64,000 nucleotides of DNA from Scylla paramamosain (lineage: Eukaryota; Arthropoda; Malacostraca; Decapoda; Portunidae). The notes below the pieces were generated by a model, which did not search any database, was not told where the DNA came from, and worked only from the letters and a program-made list of their open reading frames with translations. Positions 13,498 through 27,751 of the stretch are shown piece by piece. Each line of letters starts with the position of its first letter. The stretch's first letter is position 1. Location: positions 3,190,001-3,254,000 of the forward strand of contig NC_087178.1 in assembly GCF_035594125.1 (NCBI RefSeq). The letters run 5' to 3'. A program made the translations under genes and the position numbers.

Positions 13498-13537
13498 GAG
13501 AGAGAGAGAGAGAGAGAGACAGAGAGACAGAGAGAGA
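13442..13537. repeat. (AG)n microsatellite, interrupted
   Basis: Pure to 13494, then tagg and AG/ACAG units. Confidence 0.95.
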
Positions 13538-13794
13538 TTTGGAAACGCGAGGAACCATTCGAATCTTCAGCTGAATGTTAATATCAAGAAAGGAATCACA
13601 TCTTTTTCTGGGTTGTTCGTCACGTCAAGTGGAGAACTTTTGATCATATTTTGTGTCACGTGACTTGACTTTTGACTCCCTAACACTGACATACTCATGT
13701 ATCTCTCTTTGATGTGACGGCATGATGGCAGCCTCCTCATTCTCAATATAGACCATGGATTTAGCTTCAATAACAACAGAAGTCTTAAAGGGAC

Positions 13795-14098
13795 GCAAGG
13801 CAGAGGATTAGATGGACAAAATAAACTGAGATGGCTTGAGACAGACTCCACAGCAACATGAGGCTCTAGTATAGTTGGTCACACGGGTTTTCAAGGGTGT
13901 TTTTACAGTTCTTATGACTAGATTTTCTACATTACTAACAGCAGAAACAGTCTTGAGAACCCGGATAGTCATCTCTATGGCCTTTGAAAATAGTCGTGGT
14001 GAGACAGCAAAGCGTTTCTGAATAAGGGACTAAGTCTCGAGAGTAAGCAAGGCGGAGTAGCAGGTAAACAAGATGAGCTGAGGTGGCTTGGAACAGAC
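13795..14098 (+). repeat. Direct duplication flanking dispersed repeat A
   Basis: Segments beginning gcaaggcagagg (13795) and gcaaggcggag (14047) both continue into ga.atgagctgag.tggcttg and end acagac; the period is 252 bp. The segments diverge by many point changes. Confidence 0.55.
13881..14022 (+). repeat. Dispersed repeat family A, copy 2
   Basis: Partner of the copy at 7800-7945, about 6 kb away in the same orientation. It is flanked by two related segments (13795-13848 and 14047-14098), so the repeat lies inside a further duplication. Confidence 0.7.
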
Positions 14099-14601
14099 GA
14101 GAAGCTGACATGAGTGAAGGTTACGTGCAGTTGCCCTTTCCGCAGTGGAGTTCTAGACGCCGAGAAGGATGGTGATTATAATTGATGGAGTTAGAGCGGA
14201 GTGAAGCGAGAGTACGTATGTGGAAGTGAACTGGCCTCAGCGTGTGGTGGAATTATTCATCACAGCATTCATTAAGCTTGCTCCACCAGAGAGGTAATGT
14301 AGACATCGTGACTGGATTGTCGTGTCATCATTGTGTTCTCGTAGCGTTTTTCCAAGATGACTAAAACTGATCTCTGTGCAATCATTGTATTTTGTATCAT
14401 TTCGGTAATTCCTTCCAATATAAAAGTTGATATTTTTTGCGTTGTTATGATTGAATTTCTTCTACTATTGTTCATAAACTAATAAGGCAGTGTTGTTAAC
14501 ATTATTATATCCTGTACTGGAGAAACGGAGGCTCAGAGGGCTTTTATCTATTTATTTATTCGTTCTTCATAATTTTTTGTCATCCTTGGCCATTACCCCT
14601 C

Positions 14602-14790
14602 CTACATAAAAGAATAACCATTTTCTAAGCACCAGTTGTTACACTCATCTAACAGCCGCCTAATGCTTAGCTTAAGGTGCACAGTACTTATCTTAGCGTG
14701 ATGCTCAATGGTGGTGAAGGTGGTGAAAAGGGTAATGACGGTGAACGAGAGGTTGGTATCAAAAGTCTGCCAAAGTAAAAACCCACCCAT
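14602..14790 (-). pseudogene. LINE reverse transcriptase relic (palm/thumb side)
   Basis: The minus strand is open for 62 codons and ends in TAG at 14604-14602. Its last part, KLSIRRLLDECNNWCLENGY, matches the pattern that follows the catalytic YxDD motif in jockey-type and related non-LTR reverse transcriptases (a helix L..AI..L..W, then NG, Y/F, S/T, F). The YxDD box itself is not visible; the preceding residues (EHHAKIS) could be what follows it. No intact ORF surrounds it, so it is a fragment. Family knowledge is general; no database comparison was possible. Confidence 0.5.
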
Positions 14791-15075
14791 GAAGATTCTT
14801 TTATGAACATTTTACCCATACCAAGTCCACCCAGCGTCATAAAACTTAAACCTAACACACACTAACGTAACACCAATAGAGGTTGTGTTTTAGGGCGTAT
14901 TTTGTCGATGGAATGACCGAGGGGAATAATTTTTCGACGGTATACAGAATGAAAGTCCTTCGCCGTGAGAGTAAACCAACTGTAATGTATCTTATCGCTG
15001 GAAGAATTATCTCTGGCAAATTACTGATGAAAATTTACTTTGGATAAAGTTGCAAGATGAATTAAATGGAGAGAC

Positions 15076-15076
<1 letters not shown>

Positions 15077-15158
<82 letters not shown>

Positions 15159-15166
15159 GAGAGAGG

Positions 15167-15255
<89 letters not shown>
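15077..15255. repeat. (ACAG)n and (AG)n microsatellites
   Basis: (ACAG)n to about 15116 passes into AG with several aggag interruptions, then a pure run to 15255. Confidence 0.95.
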
Positions 15256-15260
<5 letters not shown>

Positions 15261-15672
15261 AAGAGAGAGGGAGAGAGAGTCAGAAAGAAGAGAGAGGGAG
15301 AGGGACATCAGCCCGTCAACCATGAAATCCCTCACGAACGAGCCAGAGAAGAATCCGACTTAGCAGGATGAGGGGTGCCTCCTATAACTTGGACGGCCTT
15401 AGAGCGACCTACAGGTTAATTTCCGTGGGAAACTTCTTTATGGCTCTTTTGGGAGAGTTCCGGCGCCTTTACCACCCCTTCCCCCGCCCCCCATTTGTCC
15501 TTATCTTAGTGGCGTCCCTTGCCCCTAACCTTTCGCCCTTACCCCGCTAGATTTTTACATAGGAAATTTAGTTATTTTCATTCTTCATTCACAAATCCCA
15601 TTTTCTATCATTCCTGTGTCTTGCCTTCTCTCTTTGCCTGTCTGTGTGTACGTGTGTGTGTTCTTGCTACAT

Positions 15673-15676
<4 letters not shown>

Positions 15677-15747
<71 letters not shown>

Positions 15748-15763
15748 TCTCTCTCTCTCTCTC
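15677..15763. repeat. (TC)n microsatellite, interrupted
   Basis: Several cct or ttc interruptions. Confidence 0.93.
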
Positions 15764-15779
15764 ATCTTTACATAATCCG

Positions 15780-16750
15780 ATATTTAACTTCCCTAGATAA
15801 TCCTCGAGTCTTCGCGGTAATTAATGAAGTCTCCATTGGCTTGGACGCTTCCACTGAGGCTCCCAAAGACAAATTCAACTGTGAGTCTGTGTAATTATCG
15901 TCCCTCGGAACTAATTACCTCGTCCCTGAACAAGGCTGGAGTGGACGTCTTGCTATGTTCCCCCTTAAGATAGTGTAGTGACAAGAATGAAAGGTGGTAT
16001 AGAGTATTGGAATAATGTAATGATCGCTGCTTTGTTTTTTTTATTTTTTCTTCATTAAGGTTTTAGATCGTATCGTGATATTTTGGTGAAGTTAGAGTCC
16101 AGGACAGTACCTCACGAAACGAAGCTATAGTGACAGGATATAAATAAGTAGAATAAAATAGAATATAATAATAATACGTATGATGATCAGTGTTTTTTTT
16201 TATTTTTTATATATTTATTTTATTTTAGGGTTACACATTTAGATTCTAGATCGTAACTCTTTACTATGACAAAGTTAAAGTCTAAGCCAGAGATTCCCAA
16301 ACGATGGTAAACAATTAAAATCGAGTTAATTCAATCAGAGTATTATATGCCATTATGCATTACCCTTTTATTTTCTTCATCTGACAACAATGGAAACAAA
16401 CCACACACTGAGAATGAGGATAAAAAAAAATAAAAAAAAAATAATAAAATCTTCCTGATAATCCCATTGAAATATCTTCCATAAAATCATCTTTAAACTG
16501 TTCCCTTGAGGTGGCCAGCAGACCTGCACGTGTGTTGTGTATCTGAAAAAAAGACAAATAAAGCAACATGGAACTCCACAATCCCGCAGCGGCGCGTCAG
16601 TCAGGTGCAGGGCGGCGTGAACGGGAGGTGAGAGCGTGGAGAAGGAACGTGGCTCGGAAAGAATTGATGTTATGTCTTTCCTCTCCTGTAATCGTTTCTA
16701 CCTCATCTCTGTGCGTGGCAGATCCCATCACCGCTTGACAACACGCACCG
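15780..16750. other. Unique AT-rich DNA
   Basis: A GC-richer patch at 16580-16640 has no exon borders. Confidence 0.4.
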
Positions 16751-16779
16751 TCACTCGCTCGCCATGCAATTCTGTTCAT

Positions 16780-18350
16780 TTTTCCCTCACTTCCATCCAG
16801 ATTTCACCCCTAAAATCTCTTTTCGTCTTTAAATATCAAGGGAAATAAAGATACAGGTGTTGTTATTTGTTGTAATGCAAGTGTGGGGATTATTATGGTT
16901 TTTCCCTCACTTCCAACCAAATGTCTGCTCTAAAATCACGTTTCATCGTTAAATATGGAAAAAAAACTACAGGTGTTGTTATGAATGTTGTAGTATAGGT
17001 GTGGGATCATTATTGTTTATTTTTTTATCTATTTATTAATTTTTTTATTTCCATCTAAATTTCATCCCTAAAATCACGTTTCACCATCAAATATCAGGAG
17101 AAAATATAAATACAGATGATAGTATGTATCCTGTACTGGAAGCTTGTTTTTTTTTTTTTTTTCGTTCACTTCCATCCAAATTTTTCCATGTTTCACCATC
17201 AAATATTTTGGGAAAGTAAAAATACAGGTGTTATGATATGTTGTAACACAGGTATGGGAGTTTGTTGCCTGTTCTTACCTTTCTCACAAGGGGCAGGAAT
17301 CGCTCGGCTCCGTCACTTGCATCCAGAACTAAATTGGCTTTTCTCTCGGATCTTTTACTTGTCTTTCCTTCTTCTTTTCTTTTCTTTTCTGGAGAGGCAT
17401 TATGATTGTTTTCTCCCTTGGTCTGTTTCCCTAATAAAAAAAAGCCAAATCGTAACTTCTCATCGCCAAAAATTTAAATACAATTGGTCCTCAGGGTGTA
17501 GAATCCAACAATCTTTTTGCCTTTTTTTCAGTGGGAGAGTATTTCTTCAGGTTATTCATTTCTACCCAATTTCCCCAAAACTCATAACTTCTCATGAAAT
17601 ACTCGCTGGAGGCCACAGTACAGGAGTTACTCTGAATGCGGGATAAGAAAGCAGCCAGCCTCCGAAGTGGTGAAGATGAACTGTTGCTCATGTCAGTTAC
17701 TTCTATCCGAATCTCCCCTCCCTCCAAAAATATCGCAACATTTCACCGTAAAAGTAGCCGTATAGAAACGAAGGTGCTGCTCAAGATGGACTCAATAACA
17801 ATCTCAAATTTCTTAGACTGAGTAATTTTTCTGGTTAATTTGATACAACTTCCCGGAAATATAGAACGAAGGTGGTAAATAAGTGGAACCCAATAACCTT
17901 CTTATGCTTCCTCGACAGGTGAGTGATTGTTCTGGTCAGTCACTTCCGTAAAATCCCCACAAAAACAGTAGAGTTTCACCGTAAATATAACTGTGAATAT
18001 AACCGTAAAATATAGCCGTAAATATCACAACTATAACCGTAAATACAACAATCCCCACACACACACAAAAAAGCAGAGTTTAACAGTAAACATAACCGTA
18101 AAAATAACAGCGCAGCGTTTCAACATAAACATAACCGTAGAAAAACAAGGCTGCTAATCAAGTGAAACTCCATAACTTCCATGACCTCAGATTTCTTAGA
18201 GTAATCGTTCTGGTCAGTCACTTCCGTTGAACCCCCAAAAATCACAACATATCCCCCCGAAGAATTACCGTAGAAGGGAAGGCACTACTCTAGGTGTGAC
18301 TCAATACCTGCCTTACGTTCCTTTGATGGCAGCGAAATTGTTCGGATCAC
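16780..18350 (+). repeat. Degenerate tandem satellite, ~120-140 bp unit with longer composites
   Basis: The unit starts with cacttccatcc, has a middle cctaaaatcacgtttcac followed by aaatat, and ends tacaggtgtt. Starts at 16788, 16908, 17046 and 17167 (spacing 120, 138, 121), with tacaggtgtt-type ends at 16851, 16968, 17109 and 17222. Weaker forms (gtcagt.acttc..t) recur at 17692, 17935 and 18213 at about 240-280 bp, consistent with doubled units. 17940-18140 also has runs of cataaccgtaaa. The open frames inside are incidental. Confidence 0.75.
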
Positions 18351-18978
18351 TGGATGAATAGGAATCAGAACAGGTCGCTCCATTCATTGATTCCCCTTAA
18401 AGAACGAACGAACACTCATCACCGAGATTACTTGATCAAAAGCTTCCCAGGTAACGGAGGGTCCTTAGGAAGTGATGGGGGTCTTGTAATATTGCGAAGA
18501 TTTAGGGAAGAAAGGCGCTGGGTTTGAGGGCCTGGCATAAGGGACGGGGGAGAAGATTGGGTTAGTGGAGGAAAACGAGAACGAGAGGAAAATGTGAAGA
18601 GAAGATGGTGGGCAGAATGATTTAGATGAACCGCAGGTGTCTGGAGTAGAAATGGGTTAGAATAAGGAAAGCTGATAGAGGATGTGAAATCGTGCCGGAG
18701 AAATGAGGGTGAGTGGGGAGGAAGGAAGGACGTGAGTGAGTAAGGGAATAGTTACGAGGGAGATAAGTGAAGTGGGATAGAGGGTAAAGTGAAGTGGAAT
18801 GTTGCCGGAATGAGACCCAGGGAAGAGCCGCCTGAGGTGATTGCATACTTGGAGGAAGGGAAAGAGGTAAAGAGTTAGATGAAAAGCTTACGAGAGGCGG
18901 AGGCAGTGGGAAAAAAGACGAAAAGAATGCAAATTGTAAGGGAGATGCACCACGTGACCGGGAACGAAGTAACACAAC

Positions 18979-20070
<1,092 letters not shown>

Positions 20071-20071
20071 T

Positions 20072-20284
<213 letters not shown>

Positions 20285-20340
20285 GCGTATAGAGTTCACC
20301 ACAGGGTGAATAGTAGAACTTCCTTTCATCCTTTCCTATG

Positions 20341-20960
20341 AAAATTCCATGTCGGTTTTACCATACTGCATGGTACTTTTCCCAACTATTTCCATGCCAG
20401 CGCAAGCTGGAGGGAGTGGTGGGTGGGGAGGAACCTTCTGCTGTGCTGTTCTCTCTCTCTCCCCTGTAGCTAGTTAGAAGTAGTTACCAAACAGCCTTTC
20501 AAGGACCAAAAAGGTCTGTTGCTGTTTGGCTTTCCTTTGTATCCCTTTGTACCTTTCTACCCACGCTTCTATTTACACCCACGCCTCTCCCCTGAAGGGG
20601 CCGGGACGTACCAGGCACTCCCACTTGGATCTAGCCGGATTACCCCTAGGGTTGGTTACACGGGCCATCACCCACCCTCCCACGGCCGCCCCGATATGAG
20701 GAGTTGACGGGGGCGGGATGGCTGGGACGGCTGGGATGGTTGCCTGTCAATGTGGAGAGCCTGGTGGGGTTTGCCTTTCACCCGTCATTACCCGCGCGCC
20801 TCAATACACATGCAGCGGGCCAGCACAGCTCTCCCGGTCCTGAATCCCTCTTCGTGTTTGGCGGCGAGCTTAGGTTCTTTGTATGAAGCTGTGCTGGAAA
20901 CTCAATCCAGCTCAGGGTATCAAGGTTGGACTGACTGTTGACTAATGGGGAGGATTGCAG
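20341..20960 (+). other. GC-rich unique block with a hairpin
   Basis: Contains a nested inverted repeat: CCAAACAGC (20487-20495) pairs with GCTGTTTGG (20521-20529), and inside it GACC (20504) pairs with GGTC (20513). The remainder is GC-rich and single-copy in this window (proline/glycine-rich frames, none with exon borders). It resembles the body of a non-autonomous repeat but no ends or second copy were seen. Confidence 0.35.
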
Positions 20961-23280
20961 TGGCCTTGGGGGTTATTCAGCTATAGAGGCTTTATGTTAA
21001 GGCACTCCAGTGTTGTATATGAACCTGCTTATGAACTGTTCCGTGTTTGTGTCACTCATGCTGCTGCAACATGAGATAAGTGAATGTGTGAGACTCGCCT
21101 CTTAACTGTCACTATATGCCATTAATGTTTTGCAGATTTAGGGAATTTTTTCTATTGTTCCTTCTTTTAATCTTAATGTCATTCAGAAACAGACACTAGA
21201 CAGTGGCTTAAAAAAAAAATTCATGTCCTTGGTGAGAGACAATATGGCCTTTTGTCCTCACACGCGGTAGAGGCTAAGCGAAGCGCTCAAAGCCAGCCAG
21301 TGTGGCGTGAGATCTGGCTTAACACCCCATTAAGGATTACGGAGGCCTTTGTCCCGCACTGGATTCACGCAAACTGATGGCATCACTGGAGGAACCTTGT
21401 GTCAGATTAACGATTACTCCGTGAGGGTGAGGGGCACATTCCTAAACATTTCGCCATCTTTCCTCTGTCATTTAACAGGCTCTGGTGGAGGTTGCTTAAG
21501 GGTTTCAAGGAGGTTTCCTTTATTGATAGCTTAACAAGGAATTTTGCATCATCATTATACAAAAGGTATCCAGTGAGACCTGATTATTTCCGTTGCGTTC
21601 AAAAATGTTCCTGCAAAGATAACAAGATAACAAACCATTTAAGAACACCGTCCCGACTTGAGGCACATTACCATTACCTCCATATTCGTGCGTGAGCGCC
21701 AGCCCGGCACGTGGCACGCCCCTCAGAAATCAATTCTACTTATTGGGCTGGATCTGCATGCGACATATCTGAGTAGAGGAGACGAAGGGAACGCTCGCAA
21801 GGCTCATGGAGTGGAATAAGTTGATTGATCCTGCTGAGAGCTGCTCGAAATGGAAGGTCTGCCTGTGAAGAGAAACCCTTTTATGAACTTGTCGGTGAGT
21901 GCAAAACGTCCCCTCCTTCCAACACTCTGGTGCGTGTGACTCATATTGATATACTGACATAAAAATGATGAATGATTGATAGACGAATAGACAGATGACT
22001 ATGTGGGTAGATAGACTGATAGATAAGTTGGTTCATTGTAAGATAAATGGTTTAAATAATTATGATAAAATTATGCTCGATATTTTTAACACTTATTTTT
22101 CTTCCCTCCCAAGCTCCTTCCAGTTACCACTTCTCGTCTTTACCTGCCTGTACCAGCAGCATGCTAATGAATTTTCCCGGAATCAAGGTGAGCCAAAACA
22201 TCATTCCTCTCAACTTGCTTCCTATTAACATTTTTGTATCCAGTTTCCCTCGAGCCAGGAAAATGTGAGTGAATTTGTTTTACTGTTTATGGTGAAGAAG
22301 GAAAGATACTGAGTGAAGTCACATCAGAGAACATCATGGGTTCGTATCGGAGTAGGAGTGGTTCTCTAGCACTGCCTTTGAATGGAGGTACGAGTATATA
22401 GCTAAGGGCAGAAGTTCTTTCTGTAAGTGGAGCAGGTGAAGCCCCTTACCTGCTCAACTTGAGTCGATTTTACTTTCCTACGCGAAGCCACATGAATTAA
22501 GTGAAGAAAAATATGAGCATTTCATGTCGGATATTTTTGATGTTGGACGGTTTTTCAAAGTAGTAGTTAAGTAATCCAATATCGATTTGTTGTGAATAGA
22601 ATACAAAAATAACGTCTTACAGACTTCCGCTTTTTTCTTCGAATACTCGTATATTTATACGGTGAATGGAGTAGAAAGGTGTGTTGTCCAGCCTTCCACG
22701 GGGAATGGTCAAGGTCAAAAGACTTCGCTGCTGCCTCCACTGCCGCGCCCTGCCGTCTGTGGCTGGGAGAGATCGGACGTGTGTGTGGTCTTGATGTGTT
22801 TGTGTTTGTGCTCGAAAAGTTTTAATTGCAATGTCCATGTTTGTCTTTTGAGGAAATCATTTGAACTGCATGTCTTCCATGAATACTGTGTGGATGGGGC
22901 AGTTCAGAAAGACGTGTTTTGAAAATGTAGCGCGTATTCTTGCCTCAGTCCTTTTAAAAATAAAAAAAAGTCTTGAAGAACAAGTTACGGCAAGTCCTCC
23001 CTGCACCGCCACACCTGCCCCCTCCCCACCACCCCGCAGGTATGTCACACCAGAAAATTATACAACGCTAGATAAAAAAAAAACGTAAACTTGAAATTCC
23101 ATACAAATTAATATTTTAATTAGATGAATTATGAAATTCTGCGCCAGTGTTAAAAATAACCATGTAGAGCGGTCGCGAAAACACACACACACACACACAC
23201 AGGTAAATGCGTGTGCGAGTGCGTACAATACCGGCTGTCCTGAATTTTTAGAATACTTTGTATGTATTTAACAAAATAAA
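20960..23280. other. Unique DNA without a supported gene
   Basis: Only short, non-repetitive chance frames (60-85 codons) and no repeats of note. Confidence 0.4.
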
Positions 23281-23330
23281 TATATATAATAACGTTTCCC
23301 CGCCGAGGCAGGACGATGCAGGCCACTTAC

Positions 23331-23456
23331 CATTCCCGCGGCGTGTGGGGCGGGGCGGCGCGGGGCGTTGGGACAGACAGGCACTTGGCCAGGCGGCGAC
23401 CATTCACCCCGGCATAACACGTTCCCGCTGCGATGCTCGGCGTGCGCTGTTTGCAT
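23331..23456 (-). CDS. Possible first coding exon in a GC-box-rich block
   Basis: The minus strand has ATG at 23456 and 42 codons (MQTAHAEHRSGNVLCRGEWS...HAAGM) up to a consensus donor G|gtaagt at 23330. The block contains repeated ggggcgg boxes and a high CpG content, unlike its AT-rich neighbours, as at many promoters. No downstream exon could be tied to it, and the peptide is not recognised. It could equally be a 5' UTR exon or just a GC-rich island. Confidence 0.25.
23336..23372. promoter_or_regulatory. GC-box cluster (GGGGCGG-type)
   Basis: gtggggcggggcggcgcgggg contains overlapping GGGCGG elements, which bind Sp1/KLF-type factors in animals. The binding role is inferred; the G runs could also form a quadruplex. 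Confidence 0.3.
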
Positions 23457-23699
23457 TACAGTTCACTTTATTGCGCTTGATCGCGACCCAAAGTTTCAAT
23501 GCCGCTTATTTTATTATGTTTTCCCTGCGTAAAGCTGAAGGTAAAACCGGTTGGTAATAATAACCTGCGTAGCCCGGCATAGGTAACGTTTACATGTGTA
23601 CCCCCTGTATATTCCCTCCCCACGCGATGCCAAGCAAGCGCCACACGCAAGCACACCCCGCCCGCACTCTGAGACGACTAAACAACCTTGTCATTCTAT

Positions 23700-25007
23700 A
23701 ATTGGGTAACAAACACACCTAAAAAACCATGAAAGGAAAGTAAGATCTGATAAACGTCACCGAATAAATTGTCTCGACATTTTACCCTTTTATTTCGTGC
23801 ACTCGGTTCCTGTCGCTTCCCCGTTTTCTTTTGCGAGACAAGTGGGTTTGCATTCCGTCCCTCCAGAGTTTATACGAAATTTTCCCATTACTTCTTAAAG
23901 GTATTTAGGAATGCGAAGAAATAAAACGTTAATGCTGTGAAATTTACGATAATAGCCACTTACGGTATAATGAAGTTGTCGTATATCACTTGTTTTGACT
24001 GCAAACTTTGGCGAGGAGGCTTAACGTGATGCATTATTGGTCGATCGGTAGGTAGCAGGAATATGATGTTTTTTGTTCGGTACGGAATTATGTGCGTGGA
24101 AGGAATCAATAGCTAGAGTTTTATTTATTTATTTATTTTATTTTTTTCATGCACATATTTTTTTTTCTTTTTTCTATAGTGGTATCTATTATATTTACCT
24201 TTTTTTCATTTTTTCCCTTTTTTTTTCCTTTCTTTCCCGACGCTTCTGTATCGCATCAAGCTCTTCCTCGTTTCTTCCTTCCTTCCTCTCTCCTCTCCTC
24301 CTCTCCATTACTTCCTCTCTCCTCTCCTCTCTCCCTCCCTCCCCCCTTCCTCCTTCCTTCCTTCCCTCCTTCCTTCCTTCCTTCCTTCGTCGTTTTCTTC
24401 CTCACTTCAAAATTCCTCTCATTCCTTTCGACCCACCAGGTGTCCACCCCGCAATTTTTCACCACCACCACCACTGCTACCACCACCACCACCACCACTG
24501 CCCATCTCCCTCGCTTCCTCCACACCACTCACCCACTTTCTCCCTCCAAACCTGCTCCACTTTTTATCCCCTTACTACTTCCCCTCTCTTTACCCAAACG
24601 CTCCCCCTCACCTCCCCCTCATCTCCCCTCACCTACACCTACCAACCTGCACCCTTCCAAACGCCACAGCCCCATAAGCTCCCGCCCCCGCAGTGTGACC
24701 CCCAGTTCGCCATCACTTGCACGAAACTTGAGACTTGATATTTGCACCTGAATCTGAAAGTCTTATCGATATTTGTGCTGGAAATATGTGGGTGGATGGA
24801 GCCTGAATGCCTAACTTTTGACGCATAAAGGTTATAGATGCGGGGGTACTTGGCTTAAAGGTTGAAAAAAAAAAATAAGTGGATATTTAAGGATACCAGG
24901 CCAGATATCCGGATATTTGTGGGGCTTTTCAGCGCTGTGGATATTATTTTAAAAGTCAAGAGAAAGAGGAAAAGCAAATGAATTTTCATATGAATATTCA
25001 CGCTTTT

Positions 25008-25010
<3 letters not shown>
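23700..25010. other. AT-rich then C-rich low-complexity DNA
   Basis: A 24250-24720 pyrimidine tract with a (CAC)n block (24461-24500) gives long Ser/Pro/His frames that I regard as artefacts. Confidence 0.45.

Positions 25011-25012
<2 letters not shown>

Positions 25013-25078
<66 letters not shown>
25013..25078. repeat. (GT)n microsatellite
   Basis: One TGTA interruption. Confidence 0.96.
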
Positions 25079-25079
<1 letters not shown>

Positions 25080-25221
25080 TTTTATTCAGAAAGATTTACG
25101 TTTTTTTTTTTCTGCTGTTGTATTTACTTCGAGTTACAAAGACTTGAAAAAAAAAAAAAAATACTGCCCTTTGCTTCATATTCAAGCTTTTCCTGTGATA
25201 AGATCATTTGCATTTCCACGT

Positions 25222-25354
<133 letters not shown>

Positions 25355-25379
25355 AGGCCGCAGGTTGATATATTCATAT

Positions 25380-26270
25380 TAAAAAAAAAATGTGAAAAAC
25401 GATAAGTAGCTACTATATTTCCTTTACCTCAGTAGAGAATCAGCTAAAATACAGATTATTTAACTCGAAAACTGTTACATTTGACACTTTCCCTCAAAAA
25501 AAAAAAAAAATAAATAAATAAATAAGTGAAAAAGTCTGTTTATCATCACATCTGGAGCCGTCTGTCATTGAGAACCTCGCCTCCTTCACTTCTTCCACCT
25601 TCTCCCTCCCTAATTTTCCTTCCACGCCCAGGAGCGGCGGCATATCCTCGCGGCATAACGTTATTTTTAACTTGATAACTCATTTGGCATTCAGAGGGTG
25701 GCCCGGCTAAGTGGCTTCATAAGTAACACCTCCCACCAGGCCGCCCCCCCCCACCCCCGCCCTCCTCCTTAAGCTTAATGCCGATCTCATTTTATATTTC
25801 CCTTCCTCGCCTCATTCTTTTGTCCCTCAACACTATTGGATCCTTTGTGCGCTCGTCATTGCCCGTGGTTCGAATCCCCGTGAGAATCTGGCAATATTGC
25901 AATAATTCTCGCTCTCTCCTTAGACATTGTTTTCTTCTTTTACATTTTTTTAAATTCATGATTACGTCGGTAACTTGAATTAGTATATTTTTTTTTTGTT
26001 TTTTCCCGTCGCGCATGCCTTCGCTAGTTCGGGCTTAATTCGTAAAACACTGATATTGAGCTGAACATCTCTTGGATTTTATCTTCTTCCGTTTTTTTTA
26101 ACTCCTTGCAATGTCGCAGATTTGTTTCAGTGAGCTTTTTTTTTCTTCCTTCTTGGTCTCTTTTTCTGGCGCAGTCCTTTATGTATTCTCTTTGTTCTTC
26201 ATAACGCGGAGGCGAATTTTGCTTACCAGTGAATTTCGTCGAGTCTTTTGAAGTGCTTGAGCGTAGTAAG
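25380..26270. other. Unique DNA
   Basis: A tRNA-like B box at 25869 was examined and rejected. Nothing else was seen. Confidence 0.4.
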
Positions 26271-26674
26271 TAGGCTTCGAGTGGGAGAGTGGGAGAGAGA
26301 GAGGGAGAGAAGGAGAAATCCAGGCGCGGGAGACGAGGAGAGGGAAGAGAAGCAATAAAGTGAGAGTAGAATAGAGAGAGATTTACTACCGATTACGTTG
26401 TTTTGTAGGGAGAGGAATAGGTAGAAGAGAGGGAGGCGGTAGACGGGAAGGGCAGTACATTGTGCCTGGAGAGGAGAAAGGGAAGAGGGAAAGCGTTGCC
26501 CTGAGGTAGGATGGAGAGGGAAAGGACGGAGCTTCAGCAAGGGAGGAGTGAAAGGGGAAAGGTAGCCTGAGGGAGGGGAGAGGAAAGAGGGGAAGCTGCT
26601 GTGGGTAGGATGTGATTGTTCGAGTACTTGTGGGACGAAAGGGAGGGAGGAGGGTGGAAAGCGAGATAAAAGTT

Positions 26675-26694
26675 AGAGAGAGAGAGAGAGAGAT

Positions 26695-26764
<70 letters not shown>
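26675..26764. repeat. (AG)n microsatellite
   Basis: One atgagg interruption; ends in a G run. Lies in purine-rich DNA from 26280 to 26930. Confidence 0.96.
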
Positions 26765-26767
<3 letters not shown>

Positions 26768-27424
26768 GGGGGGGGGGGCGCAGGGAGGGTGAGGCAATAA
26801 CACGGTGTAGAGAGAGACGAAGCGACGAAGGGAGACTGGGAGGGAAGGAGAGAAAAAGAGGAGGGGAGGAAAGGAACGGCATGGAGGTACGGAGAGAGGG
26901 AATGAATGAACAGAAAGGAATACTGCTCTGACGGAAGTGGAAATGGATCCGAACCCAACCGGAAATAATAAAAAAAAAGAAACTGAAAAATAAATTCAAC
27001 AAAACACAACAAAACTGCAAACAAAAAAAAAGATAATGAGAGACTGCCACTAGCAAAGAAAAAAAAAAAAACGCAGCAAAATAAAAGAAAGAGATAAAAA
27101 AGAATTGGATACAAGAAGAAGTCTCATTACCTGAAGAAGACACCCTCCCCCACATAAACCCCCCCACATACCCCCCCACACCATCCTCCTCACCCTTCCT
27201 CCCCACCTTCACCTTTAACCTGAGCAGAACCTTAGCTGCGACACGTGATCTTCAGAGGTGGAGAATGCACACCACACACACTCGTCGCTTTGCATATTAT
27301 GAAAACATTAGTGCCTTTGATGTTGTGGTTCATGTTTGAGGTGGTTTTCCTAATTCACGCCGGAGAACACAAGCAGAATGAGACCTCGAGCTTAGCAAGG
27401 AGGGAGTGAAGCTTTTTTTTTTAA

Positions 27425-27751
27425 GTTTAAAGAGGAAATTATATAATGAAGAGACACAGAGAAAGACATAGAGAGTTTGTGTTCTGGTTTTGAATAGTTT
27501 GACGTAATAAAGAGAGAGAGAGACAGACTGAGAGACTTAGTTCTGCGAATGATTACGTTGATGAGACCACTTATTTCTAGGGATAAAGAGGAAACTATAT
27601 AATGAAGTGAGACAGAGACAGAGTTCTTTGTGTTCTGGGTTTGAATAGATGAAATGAAGTAATAGATAATCACGGGCAGAGGGAGGCTTAGTTCTGTGGA
27701 AAAGAGAAAATTATATAGTGAAGAGAGACAAAGAGAGAGAGAGACAGAGAG

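Noticed and set aside
15077..15255. Regular short-period repeat considered as a CRISPR-like array, as with other regular arrays in the window
   Set aside because: No constant repeat with variable spacers; these are eukaryotic micro- and minisatellites.
24073..24738. 221-codon frame with His and Pro clusters
   Set aside because: C- and T-rich low-complexity DNA including (CAC)n; stop-poor by composition.
25860..25890. tRNA-like B box ggttcgaatcc
   Set aside because: No A box at the right distance, a mismatch in the T stem, and no pairing acceptor stem.
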